From the NCBI RefSeq assembly GCF_030297135.1, contig NZ_AP028065.1, positions 1,240,001-1,304,000 on the forward strand: a stretch of 64,000 nt of DNA. Reading direction: 5' to 3'. A program made the position numbers and the translations under genes. This DNA comes from Pseudoalteromonas apostichopi. Lineage in GTDB: Bacteria; Pseudomonadota; Gammaproteobacteria; Enterobacterales; Alteromonadaceae. A model generated the notes under the pieces. It was not told where the DNA came from and did no database searches. It saw only the letters and a list, made by a program, of their open reading frames with translations. The first letter of the stretch is position 1. Every line of letters starts with the position of its first letter. Shown here one piece after another: positions 46,011 to 54,938 of the stretch.

Positions 46011-46916
46011 ATGCTCAATAATGAAGCTGCTCACAATACAGTCTCTCCTCCAGAATTAGGTGAGATTCTCGCCTCTCTATGGTCTTTCAAAATCTACATA
46101 ATTATTATTTGTTTCGTTGCTGGCTTGGCTTCGATTTATGTTGCGATTAATACCCCCAATGTTTATCGCTCTGAAGCATTACTAGCCCCTACAGAAGACC
46201 TTCAAGGTAAAAGTAATGAAATGAGTAGTCAGTTGGATGGCTTAGCTACTTTAGCTGGTTTAGGTAGTTTAGATAGCAAAGGTTTTAAAACGGAAGTTGC
46301 ACAAGCAAAAATCCTAACAAAAGAGTTTTTATATGGGTTTATCACTGAGCATGACCTTATCTTAGATATTTTAGCTGTTAAAAGCTGGAATCGAGATAGC
46401 AAGGAAGTAACCTATGATGATGAGGTATATGATGCTGAAACCAAGAAGTTTATTTTACCTGATGACTTAAGTTTGGAATGGTTAACGTATAAAGTTATGA
46501 GTGAGAACCTAATCATAGATAAGGTTCGTGGTGGATTTATCAGTATTTCTTATGAACACCCTTCCCCTATAGTTGCTCAGTATGTTGTTGAAAATATTGT
46601 TAAGGACATCAACAATCAGATGCAAAATTTTGATATTGAACAATCTAATAAAAGCATTAAGTACTTAGAAGAAAAATTACAACAAACCAACATCGCCGAT
46701 ATGCAGTCTATGTTCTACCGTTTAATTGAAGAACAAATTAAGAATAAAATGCTTACTGAAATTAAAAGCGAGTACATTTTTACAACGTTAGATCCTGCGA
46801 TTGTTGCAGAAGAAAAATCTGGCCCTCGCCGCGTTTTAATCATTATTGTTAGTGTTTTATTAGCTGGCATTTTTGGCTGTTTTATTGGCTTAATTCGCTT
46901 TTACAGAGGCCGTTAA
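46011..46916 (+). CDS. wzz: Chain-length determinant protein (Wzz)
   Basis: 301 residues. Two membrane helices flank a periplasmic domain: the first at about 28-50 (YIIIICFVAGLASIYVAI), the second near the C terminus (VLIIIVSVLLAGIFGCFIGLIRFYRGR). N-terminal PPELGEILASLW and PNVYRSEALL, and the DPAIVAEEKSGPRRVL segment before the second helix, are typical of polysaccharide co-polymerase class 1. There is no kinase domain, unlike the Wzc at 33 kb. It sets chain length for a Wzy, probably the one at 49.5 kb. ATG 46011 is preferred to TTG 46002 by ribosome-site spacing. Confidence 0.88.
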   Translation: MLNNEAAHNTVSPPELGEILASLWSFKIYIIIICFVAGLASIYVAINTPNVYRSEALLAPTEDLQGKSNEMSSQLDGLATLAGLGSLDSKGFKTEVAQAKILTKEFLYGFITEHDLILDILAVKSWNRDSKEVTYDDEVYDAETKKFILPDDLSLEWLTYKVMSENLIIDKVRGGFISISYEHPSPIVAQYVVENIVKDINNQMQNFDIEQSNKSIKYLEEKLQQTNIADMQSMFYRLIEEQIKNKMLTEIKSEYIFTTLDPAIVAEEKSGPRRVLIIIVSVLLAGIFGCFIGLIRFYRGR

Positions 46917-46917
46917 G

Positions 46918-47745
46918 TTGTTACCACTCATCACTATTTATATGCCAACACAAAATCGGGTTGAGTCTCTAAAAAGAGCTGTGATGAGTGTCTTGAACCA
47001 AGACTACGCGAATTGGCAATTAATCATTGTTAATGATGGTTCATCTGATGATACCAAAGCATACTTAGATGATTTAGTACAAACTGACTCACGCATTGTT
47101 GTTTTTCATAATGACACTCCTTTAGGTGCCTGTGCCGCACGTAATCTTGCTATCGAAGCTGCTAAAGGAGAGTTTATTACAGGTTTAGACGATGATGATG
47201 AGTTTACGACTGAACGCTTATCCTATTTCATTGCTAATTGGAGCGATGATTACAGTTCTCTTTGTACACCAGTTACTGTGTGTAAGAATGAAAAACATAC
47301 AGCACACAACTATTTTATTGGTGAACTCACTTTTGAAGACTTGTTAGTAGTTAATAAAGTTGGCAATCAATTGTTCTGTAAGACTTCGGACTTAAGAGCT
47401 ATAAATGGTTTTGACGTTTCTTTTAAAGCGTGGCAGGATTATGACACTTGGCTACGGTTTTTTCATAACTTCGGAACAGGCTTAAAGCTAGAAAGATCAA
47501 CATATTTACAGTTCGAAGAACAAAGTAGCGTTAGTATTACTCGTTCACCCAATCGCTTAATCGGCTTCCAACAGTTTTTTGCTAAGCATTCGCATGTAAT
47601 GTCAAAAAAACAAAAAAACGCGATGCTCTGCTGGAAGGCTATTATTTTAGGTAAATGGGTCCCATTAAGATTATTAATAAAGTCGCATTGTGATATTTAC
47701 AAATACTCTATCTTACACAACATTAAAGTTCTTTTAGGGAAATAG
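46918..47745 (+). CDS. Family 2 glycosyltransferase
   Basis: 275 residues. The GT-A core is VSxYMPTQNR-like: LITIYMPTQNRVESLKRA, VNDGSSDDT, ACAARNLAI and the metal-binding DDDDE near residue 100. The start is TTG with AGAGG about 9 bp upstream; an ATG 24 bp later would cut off the first beta strand, so the rare start is favoured. It is separated from wzz by one base. It adds a sugar to the lipid-linked unit; specificity unknown. Confidence 0.87.
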   Translation: MLPLITIYMPTQNRVESLKRAVMSVLNQDYANWQLIIVNDGSSDDTKAYLDDLVQTDSRIVVFHNDTPLGACAARNLAIEAAKGEFITGLDDDDEFTTERLSYFIANWSDDYSSLCTPVTVCKNEKHTAHNYFIGELTFEDLLVVNKVGNQLFCKTSDLRAINGFDVSFKAWQDYDTWLRFFHNFGTGLKLERSTYLQFEEQSSVSITRSPNRLIGFQQFFAKHSHVMSKKQKNAMLCWKAIILGKWVPLRLLIKSHCDIYKYSILHNIKVLLGK

Positions 47746-47751
47746 CGGCTG

Positions 47752-48804
47752 ATGCATATCGCTTTTGTTTTAGAAGACTTTACTCTTGGCGGCGTCGAAC
47801 GCGTCTCCGAAAAGCTGATCTCAGCTTTAAGGACTCACTACGGATATACGATCACTATTATTTGTGAACACGACCGTGGTGATCTCAAAAATACTTTTCA
47901 CCAACTTGGGCCTGTTTTTAACTTGGGGGGGCGCAGCCATTTCCTCCGATTTAAAAATATTTGTGCTCAATTACAGCCTGATCTTGTTGTTTTTACCAAA
48001 GGTGGACTTTCTCGTTACGGTTTAGTGCTTTCTTCTTCTATACCCAAAGTTGCTGTACAACATGTTCCAATAAACTTACCTGATCAAAATACATTCAAGA
48101 ATCTATTCCGCCGTATTGGGGCATCAATTCTGTTCAGAACTTTAGATAAAGTTATCTGTGTTTCTGAGGGAATTTTAAACAACCTGCAACAACTTAAAGT
48201 TATTGGGGCAGATAAAAGTTTATGTATCTATAACCCAGTTCTCGATCAAAATATCAAAAAACTAGCAACTGAATATGTGGAATATGAAGATTACTTTGTG
48301 TGTGTGGGCCGATTGCATTTCCAAAAAGGTTACGATCTTTTAATTAAAGCAGTAACACAAGCAAAGCAGTCTGCGCCTTCTCTTAAAGTCATCATTATTG
48401 GCAATGGCCCTGATGAAAAAAAGTTAAGGCATCAAATAGCTCAATCTGATTTAGTTGATACCATTTTACTTCATGGAACGACCGAGAACCCTTATAAATA
48501 TATCGCACATGCTAAAGGCATACTTTTACCGTCACGTTGGGAAGGCATGCCAACAGTTTTAGTTGAAGCAGCTTATTTAGATACGCCTATTGTTGCTTTT
48601 GATTGTCGTTATGGCCCCAAAGAGCTAACTGGACATGGTCAGCTTGGCTATTTAGTTGACTTCTTAGATGTTGACACATTCGCTGAAAAAATAATTGCTC
48701 TCGAGACGAAGCAAGCCCCTGAATTACCCTCACCAAATGTGGATTGTTTTTCATTAGAAGCCGCCGCTTCCCATTACCATAATCTATTTAAATCATTACT
48801 ATGA
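47752..48804 (+). CDS. Family 4 glycosyltransferase
   Basis: 350 residues, GT-B fold. MHIAFVLEDFTLGGVERVSEKLI carries the glycine-rich N-terminal loop; the C-terminal half has YFVCVGRLHFQKGYDLLIKA, KVIIIGNGPDEKKL, LHGTTENPYKYIAHAKGILLPSRWEGMPTVLVEAAYLDTPIV, with the EGMPTVLVE donor-binding motif. It lies 6 bp after the GT2 gene and overlaps the next gene by 4 bp. It resembles galactosyl- and N-acetylgalactosaminyl-transferases of O-antigen clusters, but the sugar is not inferable. Confidence 0.9.
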   Translation: MHIAFVLEDFTLGGVERVSEKLISALRTHYGYTITIICEHDRGDLKNTFHQLGPVFNLGGRSHFLRFKNICAQLQPDLVVFTKGGLSRYGLVLSSSIPKVAVQHVPINLPDQNTFKNLFRRIGASILFRTLDKVICVSEGILNNLQQLKVIGADKSLCIYNPVLDQNIKKLATEYVEYEDYFVCVGRLHFQKGYDLLIKAVTQAKQSAPSLKVIIIGNGPDEKKLRHQIAQSDLVDTILLHGTTENPYKYIAHAKGILLPSRWEGMPTVLVEAAYLDTPIVAFDCRYGPKELTGHGQLGYLVDFLDVDTFAEKIIALETKQAPELPSPNVDCFSLEAAASHYHNLFKSLL

Positions 48805-49526
48805 ATAACAAATTGAATAAAAAGCTAAACTCAGGTGAGATTTTTGATCAAACGAGTGCAGAAGCTTTTGCTGCTGAAAATAAAACGGTTATTTCTTTTC
48901 TAAACCCATTTTCATATTATGAAGTGGCACAAGATGACGAACTAATAAGTGGAGTCGATTACTTCTTCTCTGATGGCTCATTGTTATGCCATTTACATAA
49001 TTTATTTCTTCCAAAAATTACCCGTGCGAGTTTCGACTATAGCTCAATAGCAGGTACTTTTTTAGAGTCTGTGGCTGCTAGAGGTAAGCGTATTGCTATT
49101 ATAGGCGCTACTGAAGAAGAAAATACGTTAGCTGTTAAAGTACTAAAAAATCAATATCCAGGATTAAACGTTGTATTTCATCGTAACGGGTATATTGATG
49201 ATAACCAGCAGGTTGCTGAAGAGTTAAATGAGCTCCAAGTTGAAGTTGTATTAGTTGGTATGGGCACACCTTATCAAGAGCGTTTCTCTATTTTTTTAAA
49301 AGAACACTTAATATCTCCTGCTGTTATAATCACTTGTGGCGGTTTTTTAACTCAAACATCAATCAAGCCTGATTACTACCATCCCTTGGTAAAGAAGTTC
49401 GGCTTAAGGTGGCTTCAGCGTATCGTTATGCACAAGCATGTTCGCGACAGAGTTCTTAAGGTGTATCCTAAATTTATTTTTTCTTATCTCAAAACGATGA
49501 TCAGGCAACATGCAACAAAAAAGTAA
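48801..49526 (+). CDS. WecG/TagA/CpsF family glycosyltransferase (GT26)
   Basis: 241 residues of GT26. Motifs: FFSDGSLLCHL (the usual DG element), IAIIGATEEE, VEVVLVGMGTPYQERF, and ITCGGFLTQ, with a basic amphipathic C terminus (LRWLQRIVMHKHVRDRV) suited to membrane association. GT26 enzymes add ManNAc or ManNAcA to undecaprenyl-PP-GlcNAc. That fits WecA activity encoded nearby and UDP-ManNAc from wecB. It overlaps genes on both sides (4 and 17 bp). Confidence 0.87.
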   Translation: MNNKLNKKLNSGEIFDQTSAEAFAAENKTVISFLNPFSYYEVAQDDELISGVDYFFSDGSLLCHLHNLFLPKITRASFDYSSIAGTFLESVAARGKRIAIIGATEEENTLAVKVLKNQYPGLNVVFHRNGYIDDNQQVAEELNELQVEVVLVGMGTPYQERFSIFLKEHLISPAVIITCGGFLTQTSIKPDYYHPLVKKFGLRWLQRIVMHKHVRDRVLKVYPKFIFSYLKTMIRQHATKK

Positions 49527-50823
49527 AACGTTGATCAACTCAGCGCAGTGGCTAACTCTATCCACTGTTTTCATGCTTTGTTATTGGCCTACCTACATTA
49601 TTCCAGCTTTAGACGATCACACCGTCCAAAAAGTATACTTTTTTATCATGCTGGGCTATTTCTTGATCGTCACACTTGCTACAAGAACAACGATCAAAGT
49701 ACCTAGCACGGCTTATGTTTATTTGTTTCCTATAGTTGCCATGCTAATAACCTTTTGTTTTAGTGTGCCTAACTTTTCATTTTTCCATATATCAGTATTA
49801 GTAAAACCCTTTTTACTCTTTTTGTTTGTGGTCTTTTTCTACTCACTATTTACCACTCATTTTGATGCTGTAAATAGCGATAAAATAAAAAAAGCACTGA
49901 CCATCATCTTTGTAATGCAGCTTGTTTTTATTCTGTTACAGATTGTGCTGGGCGACATTGACGTATTAATGCTCTTTAACTCAAAGAAAGTTTACGAAGG
50001 TTTTGGTTTTCGTGCTCCGGGTACGTTTGATTGGGTTTATATAACCTGTTACTTCTTGACCTTTTTCTTGTCGGTTTACATCATTGAAGCATTCTTTGGT
50101 AAAAATAAACTAATTGCTCTTATCTTCATTGCTTGTGCTTTTTTGGCAATATTTTTATCGCAATCAAAAACTGGCTACTTAGCGACAATTATCATCGCTT
50201 TTTACTTCACTTTTTTATCTGTCATTTTACGCTTAGGGATAGCAACTAAAATTTTAATTAGTATGTTTACCTTGCTGGTACTTTTTATCGTCTTTGTGAT
50301 TTATTTTGAAATCAACCTAGACTATGTGACACGCTTTCTGAGCTATTTGCTTCAAGGTAAAATGGATGGTTCAACTTCAACACGTACTAAGCAAACAATC
50401 ATAGCTCTAAATGAAGGCTTTACCTATTGGTATAAAGGCTCTCCTTTAGCATTAGAGGGACTAATTATTGAAAATACCTATTTAGATTACTTATTTAGAT
50501 ACGGTTTATTTGGGCTGATAGCTTTTATCTCTATTATTGTTATTTTCTATAGTTACTCTCTTTCTGTTTGTATTAATGCAAACAAGTTGTACCGTAAAGG
50601 TTTATTGAACTTTCAAATGTTCCAGCTTAGTGTTGGTTGCCATATGACCTTCTTTGCAGCATCATTATATTCTTTCACTGGCACACCTATCGATGCTTAC
50701 CGATCTGCTTTATGGTCTTGCTTCGTTATTTCTTTATCTTCCTATATTAATACGTTAATTAAGAGACAATCTAAGCTTTTAAGTACTCCTACAACGCCTG
50801 AAATCGCGGCGCTAGAAAAATAA
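49510..50823 (+). CDS. wzy: O-antigen polymerase/ligase family protein (Wzy), second
   Basis: 437 residues with about 11-12 membrane helices and a periplasmic loop at about 285-340 containing GSTSTRTKQTIIALNEGFTYWYKGSPLALEGLIIENTYLDYLFRYG. The G-S-P ... E-N-x-Y-L-D-x-L-x-R-YG-x-x-G pattern is that of the Wzy_C/O-antigen ligase family. As last gene of the wzz operon it is more likely a polymerase than WaaL, but ligase activity cannot be excluded. A strong stem-loop follows the stop codon. Confidence 0.8.
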   Translation: MQQKSKTLINSAQWLTLSTVFMLCYWPTYIIPALDDHTVQKVYFFIMLGYFLIVTLATRTTIKVPSTAYVYLFPIVAMLITFCFSVPNFSFFHISVLVKPFLLFLFVVFFYSLFTTHFDAVNSDKIKKALTIIFVMQLVFILLQIVLGDIDVLMLFNSKKVYEGFGFRAPGTFDWVYITCYFLTFFLSVYIIEAFFGKNKLIALIFIACAFLAIFLSQSKTGYLATIIIAFYFTFLSVILRLGIATKILISMFTLLVLFIVFVIYFEINLDYVTRFLSYLLQGKMDGSTSTRTKQTIIALNEGFTYWYKGSPLALEGLIIENTYLDYLFRYGLFGLIAFISIIVIFYSYSLSVCINANKLYRKGLLNFQMFQLSVGCHMTFFAASLYSFTGTPIDAYRSALWSCFVISLSSYINTLIKRQSKLLSTPTTPEIAALEK

Positions 50824-50838
50824 ATAAATTTTCATCAC

Positions 50839-50870
50839 GTTGGCAAGCTACTCTTTACTAGCTTGCCAAC
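50839..50870 (+). terminator. Strong 12-bp stem-loop after the wzz-wzy operon
   Basis: A perfect stem, GTTGGCAAGCTA paired with TAGCTTGCCAAC around an 8-nt loop, begins 16 bp after the wzy stop. The following bases (ACATACC) are not a T run, so it is an atypical terminator or an mRNA 3'-end stabiliser. Confidence 0.6.
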
Positions 50871-50979
50871 ACATACCACTCGTCCCCATTTTAATAACAC
50901 TATAAGCTTAATGCTGAGTCTGTTAGATTAGATACCTAGTTAGGTTACCCATTAAATTATTTATTCGAAGGATATCGTA

Positions 50980-52374
50980 ATGCTTAATTTAAAAAGCGCC
51001 TTTTGCCTTATGACACTCTTTTTGTCTTTGCTCGGATGTAACAGTAAAACTCAAGTTAAAGATACACAAGAAATTGAAAAACATGATGTTAGAACTCCCT
51101 CTTCAGCTTTACCCCTTATTCCTGAAACCAGAATAATTGATAATGAAACAATCTTTACAATAGACGAATCGAACAGAGCTGGATGGTGGAAACCTATTAC
51201 AAGTAATGATGATACGCTTTTCGTAGCATTCAATAGTTTAGGGGCTGAGAGCTCTCGCTGTGAAGATAATAGTACCCACCATATTACTGTGGCATATAAA
51301 AGCGAACAGCAAAGCTGGCAATATTTAAACGCTCAAACAAGCAAGTATCTATGGAACAAATGCGATAACAATGGACACAAACAACCTAGCATTGCAGTGG
51401 ATGGCAATAATGTCATTCACCTTTGGGCTGATATGCACAATAACAAAGATGGTTGCTGCTATTTTAATAATTTAGATTCGAACGATAAACTCGCGCTGAA
51501 GAACGATTTTGAAGGCAAAGGTAAATTTACTTATCCAATAGCTGACACTTCACCTAGCGGTGATATTTACCTAGTTTTAAGAAACCTACCCAATATAAAT
51601 CCAGGTGATGAGTCAGTGAACTATGAGGGTGCAGGAGAGCTATATTTATGGAAGCATAAGCTAAAAAAATGGCGTAAGGTGAGCACTTTTGCTGAAAACA
51701 CTCAACGCTTACAAGGCTTTAATGCTCCAGTCTACCCTGATGATGTTTATGTAGACTCACAAGGCATTGTGCATATTTTATGGCAATGGTCTTTAAAAAC
51801 AACCGGTGCTAAAAGGTACTACGGCAGCTATATAACATATCATGAAAGTGATCGCTCTTTCTATGCAGCAGACGGAACACTACTTTCAACACCAATATCT
51901 TTGGCGTCTCGACATACTATCCCAAGTTTAGTTTATGAAGACTCTATACCTTACAGTGGTACATTTATTCAAACAGCTAAATTAATTGTTGATGACAAAT
52001 ATTGTTCGCCATGCATAGCATACAGAACAATTACTGAATCTCAGCATCAAGTCCGCTTTACCCGCTGGGTCGATGGTCACTGGAGTGAACCTGAAATTGC
52101 TTTCTCAACAAGCAGTAGCCTCACTTCTGCTACATTAGATATTTCCGTTGATCAAACAGCCGTAGCAATATTTTACGCAGTAAAGGATGAGGGGGCTTTT
52201 GTAGCGAGGCGAGAACTTAACGGCCTTAATTGGACTAGTCAGCTTGTGCAGCCTAGTTCAGCACAAGATATTCGTCTGTCAGTCACAAATTATGCAGATA
52301 AAATAATTTTATATCTAAGTAACTTAGTTAATGAAGACCAACGTTCTGAGTTATCGATAAAACCCATTAAATGA
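50980..52374 (+). CDS. Beta-propeller lipoprotein, BNR_4/ulvan-lyase-like
   Basis: 464 residues with a lipobox (LLGC, about Cys20). The mature protein has repeated beta-blade sequences. NNGHKQPSIAVDGNNVIHLWADMHNN strongly recalls the D-x-H-N ... G-x-I-H ... D-x-H pattern of BNR_4-type propellers, a group that includes polysaccharide lyases of the ulvan-lyase kind. Other matching blades are PVYPDDVYVDSQGIVHILWQW and HWSEPEIAF. It is expected on the periplasmic or outer face. It lies downstream of a polysaccharide operon after a stem-loop, and ends 37 bp from the convergent wzxC-like gene. It could cleave or bind the polymer made here; enzymatic activity is not proven by sequence. Confidence 0.62.
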   Translation: MLNLKSAFCLMTLFLSLLGCNSKTQVKDTQEIEKHDVRTPSSALPLIPETRIIDNETIFTIDESNRAGWWKPITSNDDTLFVAFNSLGAESSRCEDNSTHHITVAYKSEQQSWQYLNAQTSKYLWNKCDNNGHKQPSIAVDGNNVIHLWADMHNNKDGCCYFNNLDSNDKLALKNDFEGKGKFTYPIADTSPSGDIYLVLRNLPNINPGDESVNYEGAGELYLWKHKLKKWRKVSTFAENTQRLQGFNAPVYPDDVYVDSQGIVHILWQWSLKTTGAKRYYGSYITYHESDRSFYAADGTLLSTPISLASRHTIPSLVYEDSIPYSGTFIQTAKLIVDDKYCSPCIAYRTITESQHQVRFTRWVDGHWSEPEIAFSTSSSLTSATLDISVDQTAVAIFYAVKDEGAFVARRELNGLNWTSQLVQPSSAQDIRLSVTNYADKIILYLSNLVNEDQRSELSIKPIK

Positions 52375-52411
52375 ATAATTGTATTGTCCTAATTTAGCCT
52401 ATTCACTCAGC

Positions 52412-53713
52412 TCATTTAGGTATGAACTGATACAAAAGATTAATAATTAGATAAATAAACACATTAGTACTGAACATTAAAAGGTATGTTCTTTTTGGTA
52501 TATCCGGGTCGCTTTTACCAAAGAAGAATAATGCACTTGCGGTCATTGCGATCTGCAATGACGCAACACCGTACGCAAACAAACTAATGCTTTGTAACTG
52601 AGTCAGTATTAATAATACAAAAATACTGATTGATGATGAAAGAACATTCCACTGAAACTCTATTTTGGTATTACCTTTAGCTTGTGCAGCTATGCCTAAT
52701 AACGAACCAAAAGGAGCAAGGAAGCCAATGATGAATAAAGCATACAAAATTGGAATTGACTGCTGATATTGCTCAAAATAATGCTGAATGGCAACTGTAA
52801 GCCCACCTAAGAACAATAAGTACACCGCACTATTCATTGCACTGAGAGTTCGCAAAGAGCGATTGAACGTCGAATAGAACACTTGAAACCGTGCTTGTTG
52901 TTTTGCAAGTTTTGGATACACCAATCTAGCAATAAGAATACGAATAAACTTAATAGGCTGCATAAGTAGTTCTTTTGCAAATGAGTATAAACCTAAAACT
53001 TCAACACCCATTAATTTACCAATTATTAGCTGATCAAGCTGCGCACGAACCTGATTCAAAATTTGTGAGCCCATTTGGAAGCCGCCAAATGCAAGTGCTG
53101 GCTTTACAATTGCGAAGTCAACTTTATAAGTAGGATGCCAAGACTTGTCTGCAAAAATTAAAAATAACAAATACCTTAGGCTATTTACGACTAAAAATGC
53201 ATACAGATAAGGGAATATGCTTTCAATACCCGCTTTAATAAATAAAAACGTAAAAGCTAATAAGCACAACTTGGTCACAATATCTATTTTAGCAAGGGGG
53301 ACGTTCTTCCCTGCTTTTATAAAGTTAGCTTGATATTGTGCGCTTAAACCTAGCAGAACAAAATTAAACGCCATTATGTATAAACTTTCGGCTATTTCTT
53401 TTGACTCGTAAAAGCTTGCTACTGGCGAAGCAATTAAAGCGATAAGTCCACCAGCACCAGCCCCTAAAAGCAGATTTGTATAATACAATGCCGAGCTTTG
53501 AGAACGAGTTAAAGTTTGCTTGTAAATAAAATAGTTAGACAACCCCATATCTTGTACAAGATAGGCAATCGCTAAAAACACGTTGATTATAGCGAGTACA
53601 CCTATCACCTCTGGGCTGGTGTAGTACGCTAGCATAGCAAAAACAGAAAACTGTACGGCACCGGCAATTGCTGATGACGCAAGTATCCAAATGCCTTGCT
53701 TTTTAGTGCTCAT
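52412..53713 (-). CDS. wzxC: WzxC-family flippase, third of three
   Basis: 433 residues and about 12-13 membrane helices. The start KKQGIWILASSAIAGAVQFSVFAMLAYYTSPEVIGVLAIINV and the segment GGFQMGSQILNQVRAQLDQLIIGKLMGVEVLGLYSFAKELLMQPI are typical of the WzxC/AmsL/ExoT branch of the MOP superfamily, distinct from the flippases at 29.7 and 40.1 kb. It overlaps the WcaL-like gene by 11 bp and is the last gene of this short operon. It is shorter than E. coli WzxC at its C terminus. Confidence 0.85.
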   Translation of the reverse strand: MSTKKQGIWILASSAIAGAVQFSVFAMLAYYTSPEVIGVLAIINVFLAIAYLVQDMGLSNYFIYKQTLTRSQSSALYYTNLLLGAGAGGLIALIASPVASFYESKEIAESLYIMAFNFVLLGLSAQYQANFIKAGKNVPLAKIDIVTKLCLLAFTFLFIKAGIESIFPYLYAFLVVNSLRYLLFLIFADKSWHPTYKVDFAIVKPALAFGGFQMGSQILNQVRAQLDQLIIGKLMGVEVLGLYSFAKELLMQPIKFIRILIARLVYPKLAKQQARFQVFYSTFNRSLRTLSAMNSAVYLLFLGGLTVAIQHYFEQYQQSIPILYALFIIGFLAPFGSLLGIAAQAKGNTKIEFQWNVLSSSISIFVLLILTQLQSISLFAYGVASLQIAMTASALFFFGKSDPDIPKRTYLLMFSTNVFIYLIINLLYQFIPK

Positions 53714-54938
53714 TTAATTTGACCAGTATATCCAATAATTGAGTATATAGTTTCGACTGCTCAAAGTACTGCTCAACTTTTCCTTTTGCCGTTGCTCGCA
53801 TTTTTTCAATATCAATTTGACCATTTACTAGTCTTTCAATTGCATCGGCAAGCTCTAGTGGAGCGTGCTCTTGTGCAAGCAAGCCACTTTCATTATGAGA
53901 AATAAGCTCAGGTATACCGCTATGATAAGTTGATATGGTGATTAAGCCCATTGCCATTGCTTCCATTAATGCAACTGGAATACCTTCCATATCACCATTT
54001 GCAGCAACAACCGACGGCAATAAAAATGCGTCAGCGTCGTTCAGCAGTTGAGCTACTTTCTCTTGCGGCTGAAAACCCAGTAGTTTTACACTCTCAGAGA
54101 GTTGAAGCCGATCTATTTGTTGAACGATTTTCGCTTTTAAATCACCATCGCCAACAATTTGATATTCAAAAGCAACGCCACGCTTTTTTAACTCTGCCAT
54201 TGCATCTAAAGCATCAGCCAAACCTTTCTTCTCGATGAATCGGGCTACACTGATAATTTTTAGCGGCTTAGAAATGGGTTTATCTAACTCTCTGCACTTA
54301 AATTGCTCACTGTTGATGCCCATACGATTAACGATTATCTTATGAGGCTCACACCCTAATGAGATAAGCTTTTTTTGCCACAGCTCACTAATAGGTAGCA
54401 TTAACTCGCCAGTTTTGAAGAGTTTTTCATAATCATGTTTGAAAACATCTAAAATAGCTTTAACTGAAATATCAGCACCATGAAATACTGTAACCAATTT
54501 ACCTTTTAATAAATTGAGTTCACGCATTTTATTTGCAACAACAGCCGCAGTCCCAAAGTGAGCTATAAATATGTCAGATTCAAAGCATTGTGTTGTTCTG
54601 GTTACGATACTTGGCAGAAGTAAAGACTTACTGTGAATACCAAAACGAGCGGTATTTAAAGACGCTAGTTTTTTACTTACTTGTTGTGGCCAAAGTAAAG
54701 TAACAATTCTCTTCAAACGAGTTTTAAATGTACTATCAGTAACAGATTCTGTTGTTAAATAAGTCGTTTTTTCAATGAGTTTGTAGTCACTTACTGTCTT
54801 ATGGCTATTCGTCAGATCCCCTCGACCAATTGCCATTACGTGTACATTTACCCCTCTCTCAATTAAACCAATAATCTGATTGATGACAAATGTTTCTGAC
54901 GCTACTGGGAATTGGTTTAAGAAAAATGTTACTTTCAT
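53703..54938 (-). CDS. wcaL: WcaL/AmsK-like family 4 glycosyltransferase
   Basis: 411 residues, the length of WcaL. MKVTFFLNQFPVASETFVINQI is the recognisable N terminus of the colanic-acid/amylovoran WcaL/AmsK group. Further motifs: HFGTAAVVANKM, VTVFHGADIS, IISVARFIEKKGLADAL, YQIVGDGDL, VKLLGFQPQEKVAQLL and FLLPSVVAANGDMEGIPVALMEAMAMG. The donor is probably a hexose such as galactose in the known homologues. Its start overlaps the stop of the wcaK-like gene (TAATG). Confidence 0.88.
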   Translation of the reverse strand: MKVTFFLNQFPVASETFVINQIIGLIERGVNVHVMAIGRGDLTNSHKTVSDYKLIEKTTYLTTESVTDSTFKTRLKRIVTLLWPQQVSKKLASLNTARFGIHSKSLLLPSIVTRTTQCFESDIFIAHFGTAAVVANKMRELNLLKGKLVTVFHGADISVKAILDVFKHDYEKLFKTGELMLPISELWQKKLISLGCEPHKIIVNRMGINSEQFKCRELDKPISKPLKIISVARFIEKKGLADALDAMAELKKRGVAFEYQIVGDGDLKAKIVQQIDRLQLSESVKLLGFQPQEKVAQLLNDADAFLLPSVVAANGDMEGIPVALMEAMAMGLITISTYHSGIPELISHNESGLLAQEHAPLELADAIERLVNGQIDIEKMRATAKGKVEQYFEQSKLYTQLLDILVKLNEH

